DNA of 22,752 bases from Bacteroidetes bacterium UBA2664. Its GTDB lineage: Bacteria > Bacteroidota > Rhodothermia > Balneolales > Balneolaceae. A model generated the notes under the pieces. It worked only from the letters and a program-made list of their open reading frames with translations. It was not told where the DNA came from and searched no databases. The stretch spans positions 1 to 22,752 of the forward strand of contig DEMS01000022.1 of NCBI GenBank assembly GCA_002359315.1, given 5' to 3'. Below, one piece after another: positions 7,076 through 15,558 of the stretch. The first letter of the stretch is position 1, and each line of letters begins with the position of its first letter. A program made the position numbers and the translations under genes.

Positions 7076-8116
7076 ATGGCCAAAGAAAAAAACAGATGGT
7101 TGGTGACAGGTGGTGCCGGTTTTTTCGGAATTCACATGTGCAGATTTCTAGCTGAAATGGGGGAGGAGGTCGTATCATACGACAGAGACCCATTCCCGGA
7201 AAATGAGAGAATGCCCGGAATTGAGATTGTGAATGGAGATATTTTGGATAATGAATCCCTGGAGAAGGCTCTGACAGATGTCGATTATGTCATACATGCC
7301 GCAGCTGAGCTTGCACTCGCTGAACCGGGCAAAATTACAAGAACGAATGGTGAGGCTGCTCTTGATATTCTTAAGGCCTGTAAAAATAAATCCGTTAAGA
7401 AATTGGTATTTACCAGTTCATGTGCTGTATATGGAACCCCTGAATCCCATCCGATATATGAAGATTCCGCAATTCACCCAATGGGTGTATATGGAAAAGC
7501 CAAATATATTGCAGAGCAGATATTGTTGAATTTTAAAGATGTAGAAACGGTAATTATTCGGCCAAAGAGTTTTATAGGAACCGGCAGGCTTGGAATTTTT
7601 CAGCTTTTTTTTGAATGGGTGGAAGAGGGTCGGAAAATTCCGATATTTGGTGATGGTGAAAACCTATTTCAGCTGTTGGAGGTCACGGATCTGGCGAATG
7701 CCTGTTATCTGGCTGCTTTGAATGGCAAAGACAAAGAGATTTATAACATAGGTGCGACAGATTTTGGGACGGTTAATCATGATCTGGCTGCATTTTTAAA
7801 ACATGCAGATAGCGGAAGTAAATTGTTGCACTTTCCGGCCAAGCCATTAAAATTTATACTTTCTATTCTGGAAAAATTAAAAATATCACCCATCTATAAA
7901 TGGGTATATGATACGGCTGATAAAGATAGTTTTGTTTCTGTTGAAAAAGCCAAGATTCATTTGGGATGGGAACCAAAGTATTCCAATATTGATGCCTTAA
8001 ATTCAACATATGACTGGTATCTTGGGGAAGGTAAAATCATGGCTCAAAACTTTGGTACCGGTCATAGAGTGGCATGGAAACAAGGTATTATCCGCTTTGT
8101 AAAGTATTTATTTTGA
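7076..8116 (+). CDS. NAD-dependent epimerase/dehydratase (second extended SDR)
   Basis: Another nucleotide-sugar modifying extended SDR, 346 residues, clearly different in sequence from the one at 3703. The Rossmann motif GGAGFFG is at 12-18. FTSSCAVYG (112-120) carries the catalytic serine region, and VYGKAK gives Tyr139 and Lys143. IRPKSFIGTGRLG and GDGENLFQLLEVTDLA match the substrate-binding half of this family. The C-terminal part (about 250-346) is longer than in simple GalE-type enzymes. It starts three bases after the CofD-GT2 fusion stop, so the two are almost certainly co-transcribed. Some relatives act as 4-epimerases, 4-reductases or dehydratases; the reaction here cannot be fixed from sequence. 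Confidence 0.88.
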   Translation: MAKEKNRWLVTGGAGFFGIHMCRFLAEMGEEVVSYDRDPFPENERMPGIEIVNGDILDNESLEKALTDVDYVIHAAAELALAEPGKITRTNGEAALDILKACKNKSVKKLVFTSSCAVYGTPESHPIYEDSAIHPMGVYGKAKYIAEQILLNFKDVETVIIRPKSFIGTGRLGIFQLFFEWVEEGRKIPIFGDGENLFQLLEVTDLANACYLAALNGKDKEIYNIGATDFGTVNHDLAAFLKHADSGSKLLHFPAKPLKFILSILEKLKISPIYKWVYDTADKDSFVSVEKAKIHLGWEPKYSNIDALNSTYDWYLGEGKIMAQNFGTGHRVAWKQGIIRFVKYLF

Positions 8117-8137
8117 TCAAATAAAATCGGATTGAGT

Positions 8138-10222
8138 ATGACCGGACTGTTGATACTGATCTTGTTCCTTTTTTCTGCTTATTTATTTACCTGTTTGTTA
8201 AGGCCGGTGAGTATCTCAGAGCTGGTTATCAATCTATTTACCCTGCTGATTACTCAGATTGTTATCTCTTCGAATGTATTGTCAGCTTTTCAAGCACTTA
8301 ATTCAATAAATGCCTGGCTATATGCAGGGTTTTTATACTGTTTAATATCCTTTGGGATCATTTATCTAAATAATGGAATCAGGTTTTCTGAGTTATTCGA
8401 ATTCAAATATAACCTCGGGAAAATCAGATCAATAAGATGGAAGGACTTTACATATTTTGAGTTGCTGGTTTTTGTCCCATTAATCTTGACATTGAGTGTT
8501 GTTGGTATATTGAATCTGATACTCATTGTAAATGTCGCACCGGGGAATATGGATAGTATGACAACTCATCTCACAAGAGTAGCCTACTATCTCCAGCAAG
8601 GCAGTTTTCAATTCTATGAAGCCAATAACTGGGGGCAAGTCCTTCATCCCAGAAATGCTATCAGCCTGTATATATTTACTTTTTTGGTTTCAGGAAGTGA
8701 AAAACTAACTCAATTAGTACAATTTTCTGCATATTGGGTAACATTAATATCGATATATGGAATTTCGATGCAAGCCGGAATGGCAAGAAAGGAGTCCCTT
8801 TTTTCCGGATTAGTCAGTGGCTTATTGATTTCACTATTGATGCAATCCACAACGACACAAAGTGACCTGCTGATTACGGCACTTATAGGCGTGAATGTTT
8901 ATTATCTGCTGACCTATAAAAAAACCGGCCAAATCAAGTTTCTGGGACTTGCTTCATTACCCATTGCTTTGGCACTTGGAATGAAAGCCTCTGTGGTATT
9001 AGCTGTTTTACCGACAGGAATTTTGGCCATCTACTGTTTTTTGAATGATAATAATACATTTGAAATCAGGAGATTCATTAACTATTCAGTTTTTGTAGGC
9101 ATATCAGTAATTTTATTAACAATCACATCCGGTTATGTAACCAATATTCAAAAATTTGAACATCCACTGGGGCCAGAAGAAGTACGTGATGAGCATACTT
9201 TTGAAAATGAATCTCCAAAATATATTTTAATCAACGGTGCAAGAAATTCATTGCGGTATGGGTTGGATTTTATCACTCTGGATGGTTTGCCAACGATTAG
9301 TGTGGTGCGTTCGGCTCAAAGATTTTTAAGATTGGTATCTGAAAAGGAGATTGAGGAGACTGTTTATATTGAAGATTTTTCTAACTCTGATGATCCTGCT
9401 GATTTTGATAGGGCTCCGGAAGTGTCTTACAGTGGAGATAATGAATTCATCCACTTTTTAATGGATGATCGAGCATCGAGGGTTCAGTATGACTATTTCA
9501 AATTGCCGGTGGCACATGAAGATCTATCCTATTGGGGAATTCTTGGTTTTGGATTCATTTGGTTCACTCTTCTTTACTCAATCTTTTCAAAAAAATCACC
9601 TGTTCCGCTGAAAATTTTAGCTGCAGCATCTATACTTTTCTTCCTGTTACAGTCGTTTGCAGGCCCGTATGATCCATGGAGAGGCAGATATTTTAATATT
9701 ATGGCAGTTTTTGCATTGCCATCTGCCGGACTGATTTTTAGGACCCATTTTAAAATCATAAAATCTTATTTTTTGATTGTTTTATATGTTGGATGTTTAT
9801 CTGCATTAACAGCTGTTATATTACGGCTTGGAAGTCCAATGATAACATATGTGAATGAAGCAAGAGGAATTTATTATTCGTCAATTTTATCAAGTGACAG
9901 GGCAGGGCAAGTGACAAGACAAGGCGATTTTCAGTATCCGGTCCGTTTATTTAATGATATCGTGCCGGCGGATGCAAAAGTAGCTGTGTTTGTAAATGGG
10001 CACTCAATAGAATATCAGTTATTCGGTGAAAACCTGAGCCGAACTCTCTATCCGATTAATTCATTTTTGAATGGTGTTCAGCCGATTCCGGCTGGTGCGG
10101 AATATCTCATATATGATGTGAACTATCCATGTCCGGACTTTGAGAATGATCGATTTTTGGGGGGTATTTGGTACCTGAGAGAAATCACGACTCAAAATAG
10201 AAACTGTAGCGAAGCCGGTTAG
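8138..10222 (+). CDS. Multi-pass membrane protein, GT-C/GT39-like glycosyltransferase
   Basis: A large integral membrane protein of 694 residues with roughly a dozen hydrophobic helices. They start at the very N-terminus (LLILILFLFSAYLF) and end near residue 590, followed by a soluble C-terminal tail of about 100 residues. After the fourth helix the loop APGNMDSMTTHLTRVAYYLQ (Asp about 139) matches the acidic first-loop motif seen in GT39/ArnT-like GT-C enzymes, which use lipid-linked sugars on the outer face of the inner membrane. A long polar loop sits before ILGFGFIWFTLL. The gene is 21 bases after the second epimerase and ends the plus-strand operon. The ATG at 8138 is preferred over the in-frame TTG at 8132. 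Wzy-type polymerase function is a less likely alternative. Confidence 0.75.
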   Translation: MTGLLILILFLFSAYLFTCLLRPVSISELVINLFTLLITQIVISSNVLSAFQALNSINAWLYAGFLYCLISFGIIYLNNGIRFSELFEFKYNLGKIRSIRWKDFTYFELLVFVPLILTLSVVGILNLILIVNVAPGNMDSMTTHLTRVAYYLQQGSFQFYEANNWGQVLHPRNAISLYIFTFLVSGSEKLTQLVQFSAYWVTLISIYGISMQAGMARKESLFSGLVSGLLISLLMQSTTTQSDLLITALIGVNVYYLLTYKKTGQIKFLGLASLPIALALGMKASVVLAVLPTGILAIYCFLNDNNTFEIRRFINYSVFVGISVILLTITSGYVTNIQKFEHPLGPEEVRDEHTFENESPKYILINGARNSLRYGLDFITLDGLPTISVVRSAQRFLRLVSEKEIEETVYIEDFSNSDDPADFDRAPEVSYSGDNEFIHFLMDDRASRVQYDYFKLPVAHEDLSYWGILGFGFIWFTLLYSIFSKKSPVPLKILAAASILFFLLQSFAGPYDPWRGRYFNIMAVFALPSAGLIFRTHFKIIKSYFLIVLYVGCLSALTAVILRLGSPMITYVNEARGIYYSSILSSDRAGQVTRQGDFQYPVRLFNDIVPADAKVAVFVNGHSIEYQLFGENLSRTLYPINSFLNGVQPIPAGAEYLIYDVNYPCPDFENDRFLGGIWYLREITTQNRNCSEAG

Positions 10223-10271
10223 TATTTTCGAAAAGAAACAATTTTATTCGATACAGTTATCTTTCATAAAA

Positions 10272-10307
10272 AATTGGCACTTAATTAAATTGAATTAAAT
10301 GCCAATT
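10272..10307 (-). terminator. Hairpin terminator for the minus-strand lipoprotein gene
   Basis: Fifteen-base arms (10272-10286 and 10293-10307) enclose a six-base loop. On the plus strand one position is a C/A mismatch; on the minus-strand transcript it becomes a U-G wobble, so the stem is fully paired only in that direction. The minus-strand stem then runs into a T-rich stretch (reading TTTTTTATG). It lies just past the lipoprotein stop at 10329 and also separates the converging membrane-protein gene. Confidence 0.8.
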
Positions 10308-10328
10308 ATCTTCAAAATTAACCTGCCC

Positions 10329-12797
10329 TTAAGGGACAGCGGGATTCGGGTGGTTTTGGCCGTAATTTATAAATGTGATAACCATTTTACCTGTATTTGA
10401 CCATTGAGCTTCAAAATTTCTGTTATTCGGTTGATTGACCGGATCGGGCCTCCAACCCAAATAGAATAGAGCATCCGGGTATTTTGTACCGTATACAGTA
10501 TCACCTGTACGATTATTAATAACTCCCAATGGATTGGATGAAGCAGGTTGTCCCCAAAACTCCGGGTTTCCATTGTTATTATTATTGATTGCATATAGAT
10601 TGGCGCTGGAATTTTTGTTAACAAGTTTGTAACTAAAAAATCCAAAGCCTTCATTATTTAATCCTGATACTTTAATCTGATTTGGATTTAAAGCCATGGT
10701 CGAAATATTCCCACTGACGGTTATTACTTTTACTCCGGCTGATCCAAATGTATAATCAAATGTCCGTGACGACGGGATAAGTGTGCCATTTATAGTGACG
10801 TCAAAATGGACGCCTTGCATAAATACCAAGGCAATCTGAGTGCCGCTTGTTGGCGGAGGTGGTGTTGGAGAAGGTGTAGAAGCAGATGTTGTGAATGAAA
10901 GTTGATTACCATAAGCAACACCTTGTGAATTCTGAGCATATGCACGTACATAGTATGTGGTGCCTGCACTTAAGTTTCCGATAGAACTTGAAAAAACGCC
11001 AATTCCACTTCCATTAGATGTACATGAGTTTTGGGTGGTTGGATTTTGAGAACCACTGATGCAAACTCCCCGGCTTGTAACCGTTGCCCCACCGTCTGAC
11101 GTGATATTCCCTCCCGAAACAGCACTGCTCGTTGTGATAGAAGAAATAGCAACTGTAGATAATGTGGGAAGATTGATAACCGGGGCTGCAGCCGTATTAA
11201 AGCTAAGGCTTTCACCATAAGAAGTGCCCGCGGAATTAATGGCATAAGCTCTGACAAAATATTGAGTGCTTTCACTTAGATTACCCATACTAACGGAATA
11301 ACTACCGAGTCCGGACCCACTTGCTGCACAAGTACCGTTATTAGCAGTTGGAGCTTGATTTGTACTCCAGCAAATTCCTCTGGAAGTTACGGTTGCATTA
11401 CCGTTATTGGATACATTTCCACCACTGATTGCGGAATTATGAGTAACAGAACTCACACTATTTGTAGAGACAGTTGCAAGTTGAATCGGATCACCGGTTT
11501 CAAATTGACGCTCCTGGCCTAACACACGAGTTACATTTGAGTGGTGTGAATATTCAATTACAGCTCGAACATAGTAAGTTGTTGAGGGCTTTAAATTATT
11601 CATTTGAACTGTGTAATCCGAAGAACCGGATCCTAATTGTTCACAATGAATTCCATCAGGGTTTGTATCCGGATTGGTGTCCGGATTCGTACTCCAGCAA
11701 ACCCCTTTATTGACAATTGAGACTCCACTGCCATTCGATATTTGTCCACCACTCACCGCACTGTTTTGCGATATTTGAGTGATCGGGTTTGTTGATATAG
11801 TAGGAATTGCAGAAAATTTAGCAATAATATCCTTAGCGCTGTCAACATTTACTACAGTCACATTATCAATTCCGGATGCATCACCGTCCCAATTTGAGAA
11901 TAACCAATTAGATGCCGGAGTTGCGACTAATTGAATAGCTGTTTCATATGGGTATTCTGAGTTAGTTACTTTGGCCTGAACAATCTCTTGTTGTACAGTA
12001 CCTTCTCCCTGAATCGTAATAGTAACCTGGTAATCGATTCGCTTAAATGTTGCAAGTAATTGTTTATCGCTATCTATATCTACATCAATGACAGGGTTTG
12101 TGCTTTCATGATCACCGGTCCAGCCGACAAATTCCCAGCCGTTACTTGGCTCAGCTGTTAATCTTACTTGTGAGGTATATGGATAGCTTGTTGTTTTTTG
12201 AGCAAGCATTTCCTGTTTTACTTCACCTTCGCCTTGAACATTAACGATTAAGTCAAAATTGATGATTTTAAAAACGGCTGTAACATTCGTTTCTCCATCA
12301 ATAGTGACATCAATAGTCTCTTCATCACCACTGACGTCCCCGGTCCATTCAACAAATTCCCATCCAAATTCAGGTTCAGCATGAAGTTGAATAACTGAAC
12401 CGTGCTGATAATCTGTTGATTTTTCTGATAATAACTCTTCTGTGACTGTTCCTTCACCCTCAATTTCAATTGTAAGAGGGTAATCTCGTTTTTCAAAAAT
12501 TGCAGTGACATTTTTATCACTATCCATCAAGACGTCAATCTCATTTGCTGTGCCATTATAATCACCGGCCCAGCTTACAAATGTCCAGTGTTTATTTGGG
12601 ATAGCCCGTATTAAAATATTTTGTCCCTCCTCTCGCTGTTCTGCTGATTTAAGGACTGTTCCTGCTTCTGCTGAAGGTTCTGTATTAGAAGATAGAGTAT
12701 ATACAGGTGTTTCAGATTCTGTAGAACATGACACTATAGAAATGCCAATCCAGAGAACTAAAAAAAATAACAGGAAATTATTTTGATGTGCAAGCAT
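10329..12797 (-). CDS. Surface lipoprotein with four InlB/Flg_new-type repeats, three Fn3-like repeats and a conserved C-terminal domain
   Basis: An 822-residue exported lipoprotein. The signal peptide ends at a lipobox IVSC with Cys24 followed by Ser, fitting outer-membrane sorting. Residues 33-328 hold four beta-rich repeats of the 'divergent InlB B-repeat' kind, each with a 'G..W.F..W.GD' core and ending in 'VTA.F' (about 33-102, 106-176, 181-251, 256-328). Three Fn3-like repeats follow (about 333-434, 441-534, 544-637) with 'SAVSGG', 'RGVCWST' and 'TYYVRAYA.NS.G..YG' signatures. After a Pro-rich linker (641-650) comes a 168-residue C-terminal domain (655-822) that I do not recognise. The first Fn3-like repeat has a small internal duplication (NPDTNPDTNPD). 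The neighbour at 13149 is a shorter paralog. A role in adhesion, glycan binding or surface display is inference. Confidence 0.85.
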   Translation of the reverse strand: MLAHQNNFLLFFLVLWIGISIVSCSTESETPVYTLSSNTEPSAEAGTVLKSAEQREEGQNILIRAIPNKHWTFVSWAGDYNGTANEIDVLMDSDKNVTAIFEKRDYPLTIEIEGEGTVTEELLSEKSTDYQHGSVIQLHAEPEFGWEFVEWTGDVSGDEETIDVTIDGETNVTAVFKIINFDLIVNVQGEGEVKQEMLAQKTTSYPYTSQVRLTAEPSNGWEFVGWTGDHESTNPVIDVDIDSDKQLLATFKRIDYQVTITIQGEGTVQQEIVQAKVTNSEYPYETAIQLVATPASNWLFSNWDGDASGIDNVTVVNVDSAKDIIAKFSAIPTISTNPITQISQNSAVSGGQISNGSGVSIVNKGVCWSTNPDTNPDTNPDGIHCEQLGSGSSDYTVQMNNLKPSTTYYVRAVIEYSHHSNVTRVLGQERQFETGDPIQLATVSTNSVSSVTHNSAISGGNVSNNGNATVTSRGICWSTNQAPTANNGTCAASGSGLGSYSVSMGNLSESTQYFVRAYAINSAGTSYGESLSFNTAAAPVINLPTLSTVAISSITTSSAVSGGNITSDGGATVTSRGVCISGSQNPTTQNSCTSNGSGIGVFSSSIGNLSAGTTYYVRAYAQNSQGVAYGNQLSFTTSASTPSPTPPPPTSGTQIALVFMQGVHFDVTINGTLIPSSRTFDYTFGSAGVKVITVSGNISTMALNPNQIKVSGLNNEGFGFFSYKLVNKNSSANLYAINNNNNGNPEFWGQPASSNPLGVINNRTGDTVYGTKYPDALFYLGWRPDPVNQPNNRNFEAQWSNTGKMVITFINYGQNHPNPAVP

Positions 12798-13148
12798 TTC
12801 TCAGAGCGTTTAAGAGTATGGGGATCTATATAAATTAAGTTACAAAGACTTTGGTTAAACTTTATAACTTTATTAAAATATTTTAATATATCACTGTTTG
12901 AGAGTTTATACACTTTAAACATTGATTGTTACAAGTATTACTGAGTTTCGCAGTAGATTGTTCCTTATAACTTCAATAAATAAATGATACTCCTTTTACA
13001 GTAATACAGATAGCAATTGTAGATGATTTTGAACTAAATGATATAAAAAAATAATTCTTATTGAAACAAACGGATCCTAAGAGAGAAGTAACAAAGAGAT
13101 TTAAATGCGGGAGATTAATTTACTCCCGCATTTAAAAAATCATCATTT
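12798..13148. other. AT-rich spacer between the two lipoprotein genes
   Basis: These 351 bases hold no gene. The right part contains the perfect hairpin that ends the upstream lipoprotein gene (13101-13135). The rest should contain the promoter for the lipoprotein at 10329-12797, since the hairpin isolates it. I could not assign a clear Bacteroidota-type -7 (TAnnTTTG) box with confidence. A short inverted repeat CAAAG-A-CTTTG lies at 12843-12853, in the likely 5' leader. Confidence 0.6.
13101..13135 (-). terminator. Perfect 13-bp hairpin downstream of the second lipoprotein gene
   Basis: TTAAATGCGGGAG (13101-13113) and CTCCCGCATTTAA (13123-13135) are perfect reverse complements around a nine-base AT loop. 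It stands out as a GC-rich core in AT-rich surroundings and begins 13 bases past the stop codon of the minus-strand gene at 13149. The tail after it on the minus strand is only weakly T-rich (ATCTCTTTG), so termination may be partial or bidirectional. Confidence 0.75.
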
Positions 13149-15095
13149 TTAAGGTACTGCAGGGTTGGGATGATTTTGCCCGATATTTAAAAAGGTAATG
13201 GCCATCTTGCCGGTGTTTGACCATGTTGCTTCAAAATTTCTATTATTTGGCTGGTTCACCGGATCAAATCTCCATCCCAAATAGAATAACGGATCCGGAT
13301 ATTTTGTTCCATATACCGTATCTCCACTTCGGTTATTGATCAGACCGAGAGCATTCGTTGAAGCAGGAGTGCCCCAAAATTCTGCATTGCCGTTATTTAC
13401 ATTATTAATGGCATATAGATTCGCATCCGAATTTTTATTCACGGCTTTATAACTGAAAAAGCCAAAACCATCATTATTCAATGATGAGCTCTTGATCTGA
13501 GCCGGATTTAGATGCATCGTAGTTAAACGGCTTGATAGTGACACTACTTTAACCCCGGCACTTCCAAACGTGTAATCAAAGCCTTTTGTAGAAGGAATTA
13601 ATTGTCCATTCAGGGTTACATCAATATTAACTCCATCCATAAAAACCAATGCAATCTGAACGCCACCTGATGAGGGTGGCGGGCTTGATGGGCCAGAAGG
13701 TGGCGGGCTTGAAGGTGATGAACTTCCTTGTGCTGTAGTGAATGACAACTCCTCACCGTATCCGGTACCCACCTGGTTTGTAGCATAGGCTCTTACATAA
13801 TAGGTCGTTTGAGGATTCATGCCGGAGAGTGAGCTGAAAAAAGCACCATTACCGGTTCCATCATCTGTACAGCCTAATTTATTTGCAAGATTCACATTTG
13901 GTGATGAATTAACACAAACACCCTTTTGTGTTACCGGTAACCCGCCATTGTACAATACTTCTCCACCGGATACAGCTGTATTTGCTGAAATATCAGTAAC
14001 ATTTTTTGTTGTGACATTTGGAACTCTGAAAGTAATATCCGTTTCAAATGAAAGTTGTTCACCAAAAGATGTTCCAACAGAATTTATAGCATAAGCTACA
14101 ATATAATAGGTTGTTCCAGGCAGCAATTCGGTTAAAGCAACATTGAAATCACCAATTCCGGAACCAGTTGAAATACAGGTGAGTCCCTCACCGCCCGAAG
14201 TATAACTGTAACAAAGGCCTCTTTCAGTTACAGTTCTTCCTCCGCTTGAAACTACTGTTCCGCCAGAAACGGCTGTATTTTCTCCAATATTGGATGCGGA
14301 CTTTGTTTCAACTGTAGGTACAGTAACAAAAAGAGCATTGATCTCTTTCTCATTTTGCATATCCACTATAATTTCGGGATTTGTACCGGATGCATCGCCA
14401 CTCCATTCTGCAAATTCCCAATTATCAGCAGGAACTGCATTTAACTGAACCATTGTTTCAAATGGATATTCAGTTTCTGTTGTTACTGCCGGAAGAATTG
14501 TTTGAGTTACATCACCCTGACCGGTAATATTCAGGGTAAGTTTATAATCAATTCGTTCAAAAGTAGCGGTTACTTCAACAGGCCCATCAATCTCTATATC
14601 AACCTCTGAATCTGTACCTTGAGCCCGGCCACCCCATTCTTTAAATTTCCATCCGGTAGCCGGTTCTGCGGTTAGTCTGATTACGCTGGCATGCGGATAT
14701 TCTTCTGTTACAGACTTTTGAGAAATCATTTCAGTACTTACATCACCTTCTCCTTCAACATTAATAGTGATCGGATAATCTACCTTTTCAAATAGAGCAG
14801 TCACATTTCTGTCTTTATCCATATAAACAAAAACAGTAGATTCAGTTGTGCCTTCTAAATCACCCGACCATCCAACGTGCTTCCAATGTTGATTTGGAGT
14901 TGCTGTTAATTTCAGAGAATTCCCCTCTTCAGCTTCTGCTGTAGTTGGAGTCAATGTCCCGGCTTCGGCAGGTTCTACAGATGTTGAGAGAGTGTAAACC
15001 GGTGTACTTTCCGTGGAACATGAAATGGCAGTGAGTAGTAGACCCAGGAAAACTAAACAGGTAATTGTAAATGAATTATGCTGAGAGAGCGACAT
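13149..15095 (-). CDS. Surface lipoprotein paralog with three InlB/Flg_new-type repeats, two Fn3-like repeats and the same C-terminal domain
   Basis: A 648-residue paralog of the 10329-12797 product. The signal peptide ends at lipobox AISC with Cys26 followed by Ser-Thr-Glu, as in its neighbour. Three 'W.GD..G' beta repeats (about 35-103, 107-180, 184-256) and two Fn3-like repeats (about 260-351, 360-454) follow. A Ser/Pro linker (458-477) leads to the C-terminal domain (481-648). Aligned by eye without gaps, the C-terminal domain matches that of the neighbour at 133 of 168 positions, much more than the repeat regions do. Both proteins end in NHPNPAVP. The start ATG has no Shine-Dalgarno, as is common in Bacteroidota. 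The pair looks like a tandem duplication that has since gained or lost repeat units. Confidence 0.85.
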   Translation of the reverse strand: MSLSQHNSFTITCLVFLGLLLTAISCSTESTPVYTLSTSVEPAEAGTLTPTTAEAEEGNSLKLTATPNQHWKHVGWSGDLEGTTESTVFVYMDKDRNVTALFEKVDYPITINVEGEGDVSTEMISQKSVTEEYPHASVIRLTAEPATGWKFKEWGGRAQGTDSEVDIEIDGPVEVTATFERIDYKLTLNITGQGDVTQTILPAVTTETEYPFETMVQLNAVPADNWEFAEWSGDASGTNPEIIVDMQNEKEINALFVTVPTVETKSASNIGENTAVSGGTVVSSGGRTVTERGLCYSYTSGGEGLTCISTGSGIGDFNVALTELLPGTTYYIVAYAINSVGTSFGEQLSFETDITFRVPNVTTKNVTDISANTAVSGGEVLYNGGLPVTQKGVCVNSSPNVNLANKLGCTDDGTGNGAFFSSLSGMNPQTTYYVRAYATNQVGTGYGEELSFTTAQGSSSPSSPPPSGPSSPPPSSGGVQIALVFMDGVNIDVTLNGQLIPSTKGFDYTFGSAGVKVVSLSSRLTTMHLNPAQIKSSSLNNDGFGFFSYKAVNKNSDANLYAINNVNNGNAEFWGTPASTNALGLINNRSGDTVYGTKYPDPLFYLGWRFDPVNQPNNRNFEATWSNTGKMAITFLNIGQNHPNPAVP

Positions 15096-15126
15096 ATAAA
15101 TGATTTTAATAAACTATTTGAGATAA

Positions 15127-15165
15127 TTGACTAATAAGAAGTGTTTAAGTACTTGTTTTAGTCAA
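15127..15165 (-). repeat. Inverted repeat in the 5' leader of the lipoprotein gene
   Basis: TTGACTAA (15127-15134) and TTAGTCAA (15158-15165) are perfect reverse complements separated by 23 bases that contain the palindrome AAGTACTT (15147-15154). It starts 32 bases upstream of the lipoprotein start codon at 15095, where it could be an operator or an mRNA leader hairpin. Function is not shown. Confidence 0.4.
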
Positions 15166-15339
15166 GAGTATAGAAAAGATAATATTTAAAGAAGTTATAT
15201 TCCAAGTATTACAAAAAACTAATTTAATTTGTTGTAATCAACAAGAAACGGCAGGAATCTATCTTTAGTGCATTAACTAATCGATTTAAATTTGAAAAAT
15301 ATGCGATTAAATTTTTTAGTATTCAGTTAATTTATTCAG

Positions 15340-15423
15340 AAATGTAGATTCAAATAGTAAATGAGTATAAATGGAAAAAAAATGACCTCTTAAAAATCAT
15401 GTATTTGAATACTTTCTACATTT
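15340..15423. repeat. Imperfect inverted repeat, 17-bp arms with a five-base bulge, in the divergent region
   Basis: The left arm AAATGTAGATTCAAATA (15340-15356) pairs with TATTTGAAT (15402-15410) and CTACATTT (15416-15423); ACTTT (15411-15415) is unpaired. The 45-base centre is A-rich. All 17 positions of the left arm are matched, which is unlikely by chance in a region this size. It could be a stem-loop leader, a protein-binding site, or the boundaries of a small element. Confidence 0.5.
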
Positions 15424-15558
15424 GTTTGTTCCAAAGTGACTACTGTTTTAAATCACTACTCATTTAATTCATTATGTGATATATTTACTCATCGAAATCG
15501 AATGAAAACAGCGTTTATTTTATCTTTTTATGACGAAGGAGATTGAACGGAGCTATAA

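Larger units (their letters stand above)
15096..15558. other. Long AT-rich divergent intergenic region with two inverted repeats
   Basis: These 463 bases separate the minus-strand lipoprotein gene from the plus-strand acyl-ACP operon, so promoters for both directions should lie here. No gene of credible length is seen; a 14-codon frame at 15502-15546 is too short to call. The stretch holds an 8-bp inverted repeat (15127-15165), a 6-bp one with a four-base spacer (TTGTTG/CAACAA, 15229-15244), and a larger imperfect one (15340-15423). A Shine-Dalgarno (CGGAG, 15548-15552) serves the GTG start at 15559. Confidence 0.65.

Noticed and set aside
10329..10352. PNP motif at the end of the lipoproteins (NHPNPAVP) as a type IX secretion sorting domain
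   Set aside because: Type IX domains begin near such a motif but continue for about 70 residues; both paralogs stop right after it and no frameshifted continuation is seen downstream.
10970..11713. Frames of 79-101 residues on both strands inside the lipoprotein genes
   Set aside because: They are alternative frames of the repeat-coding sequence with no start signal or domain.
12932..12941. Shared CAAGTATTAC upstream of both lipoprotein genes (also 15203-15212)
   Set aside because: Ten shared bases between two AT-rich regions of this length are expected about by chance, and the surrounding bases do not align.
15502..15546. 14-codon frame before the acyl-ACP operon as a leader peptide
   Set aside because: No Shine-Dalgarno, no regulatory codon run and no attenuator-like hairpin between it and the GTG start.
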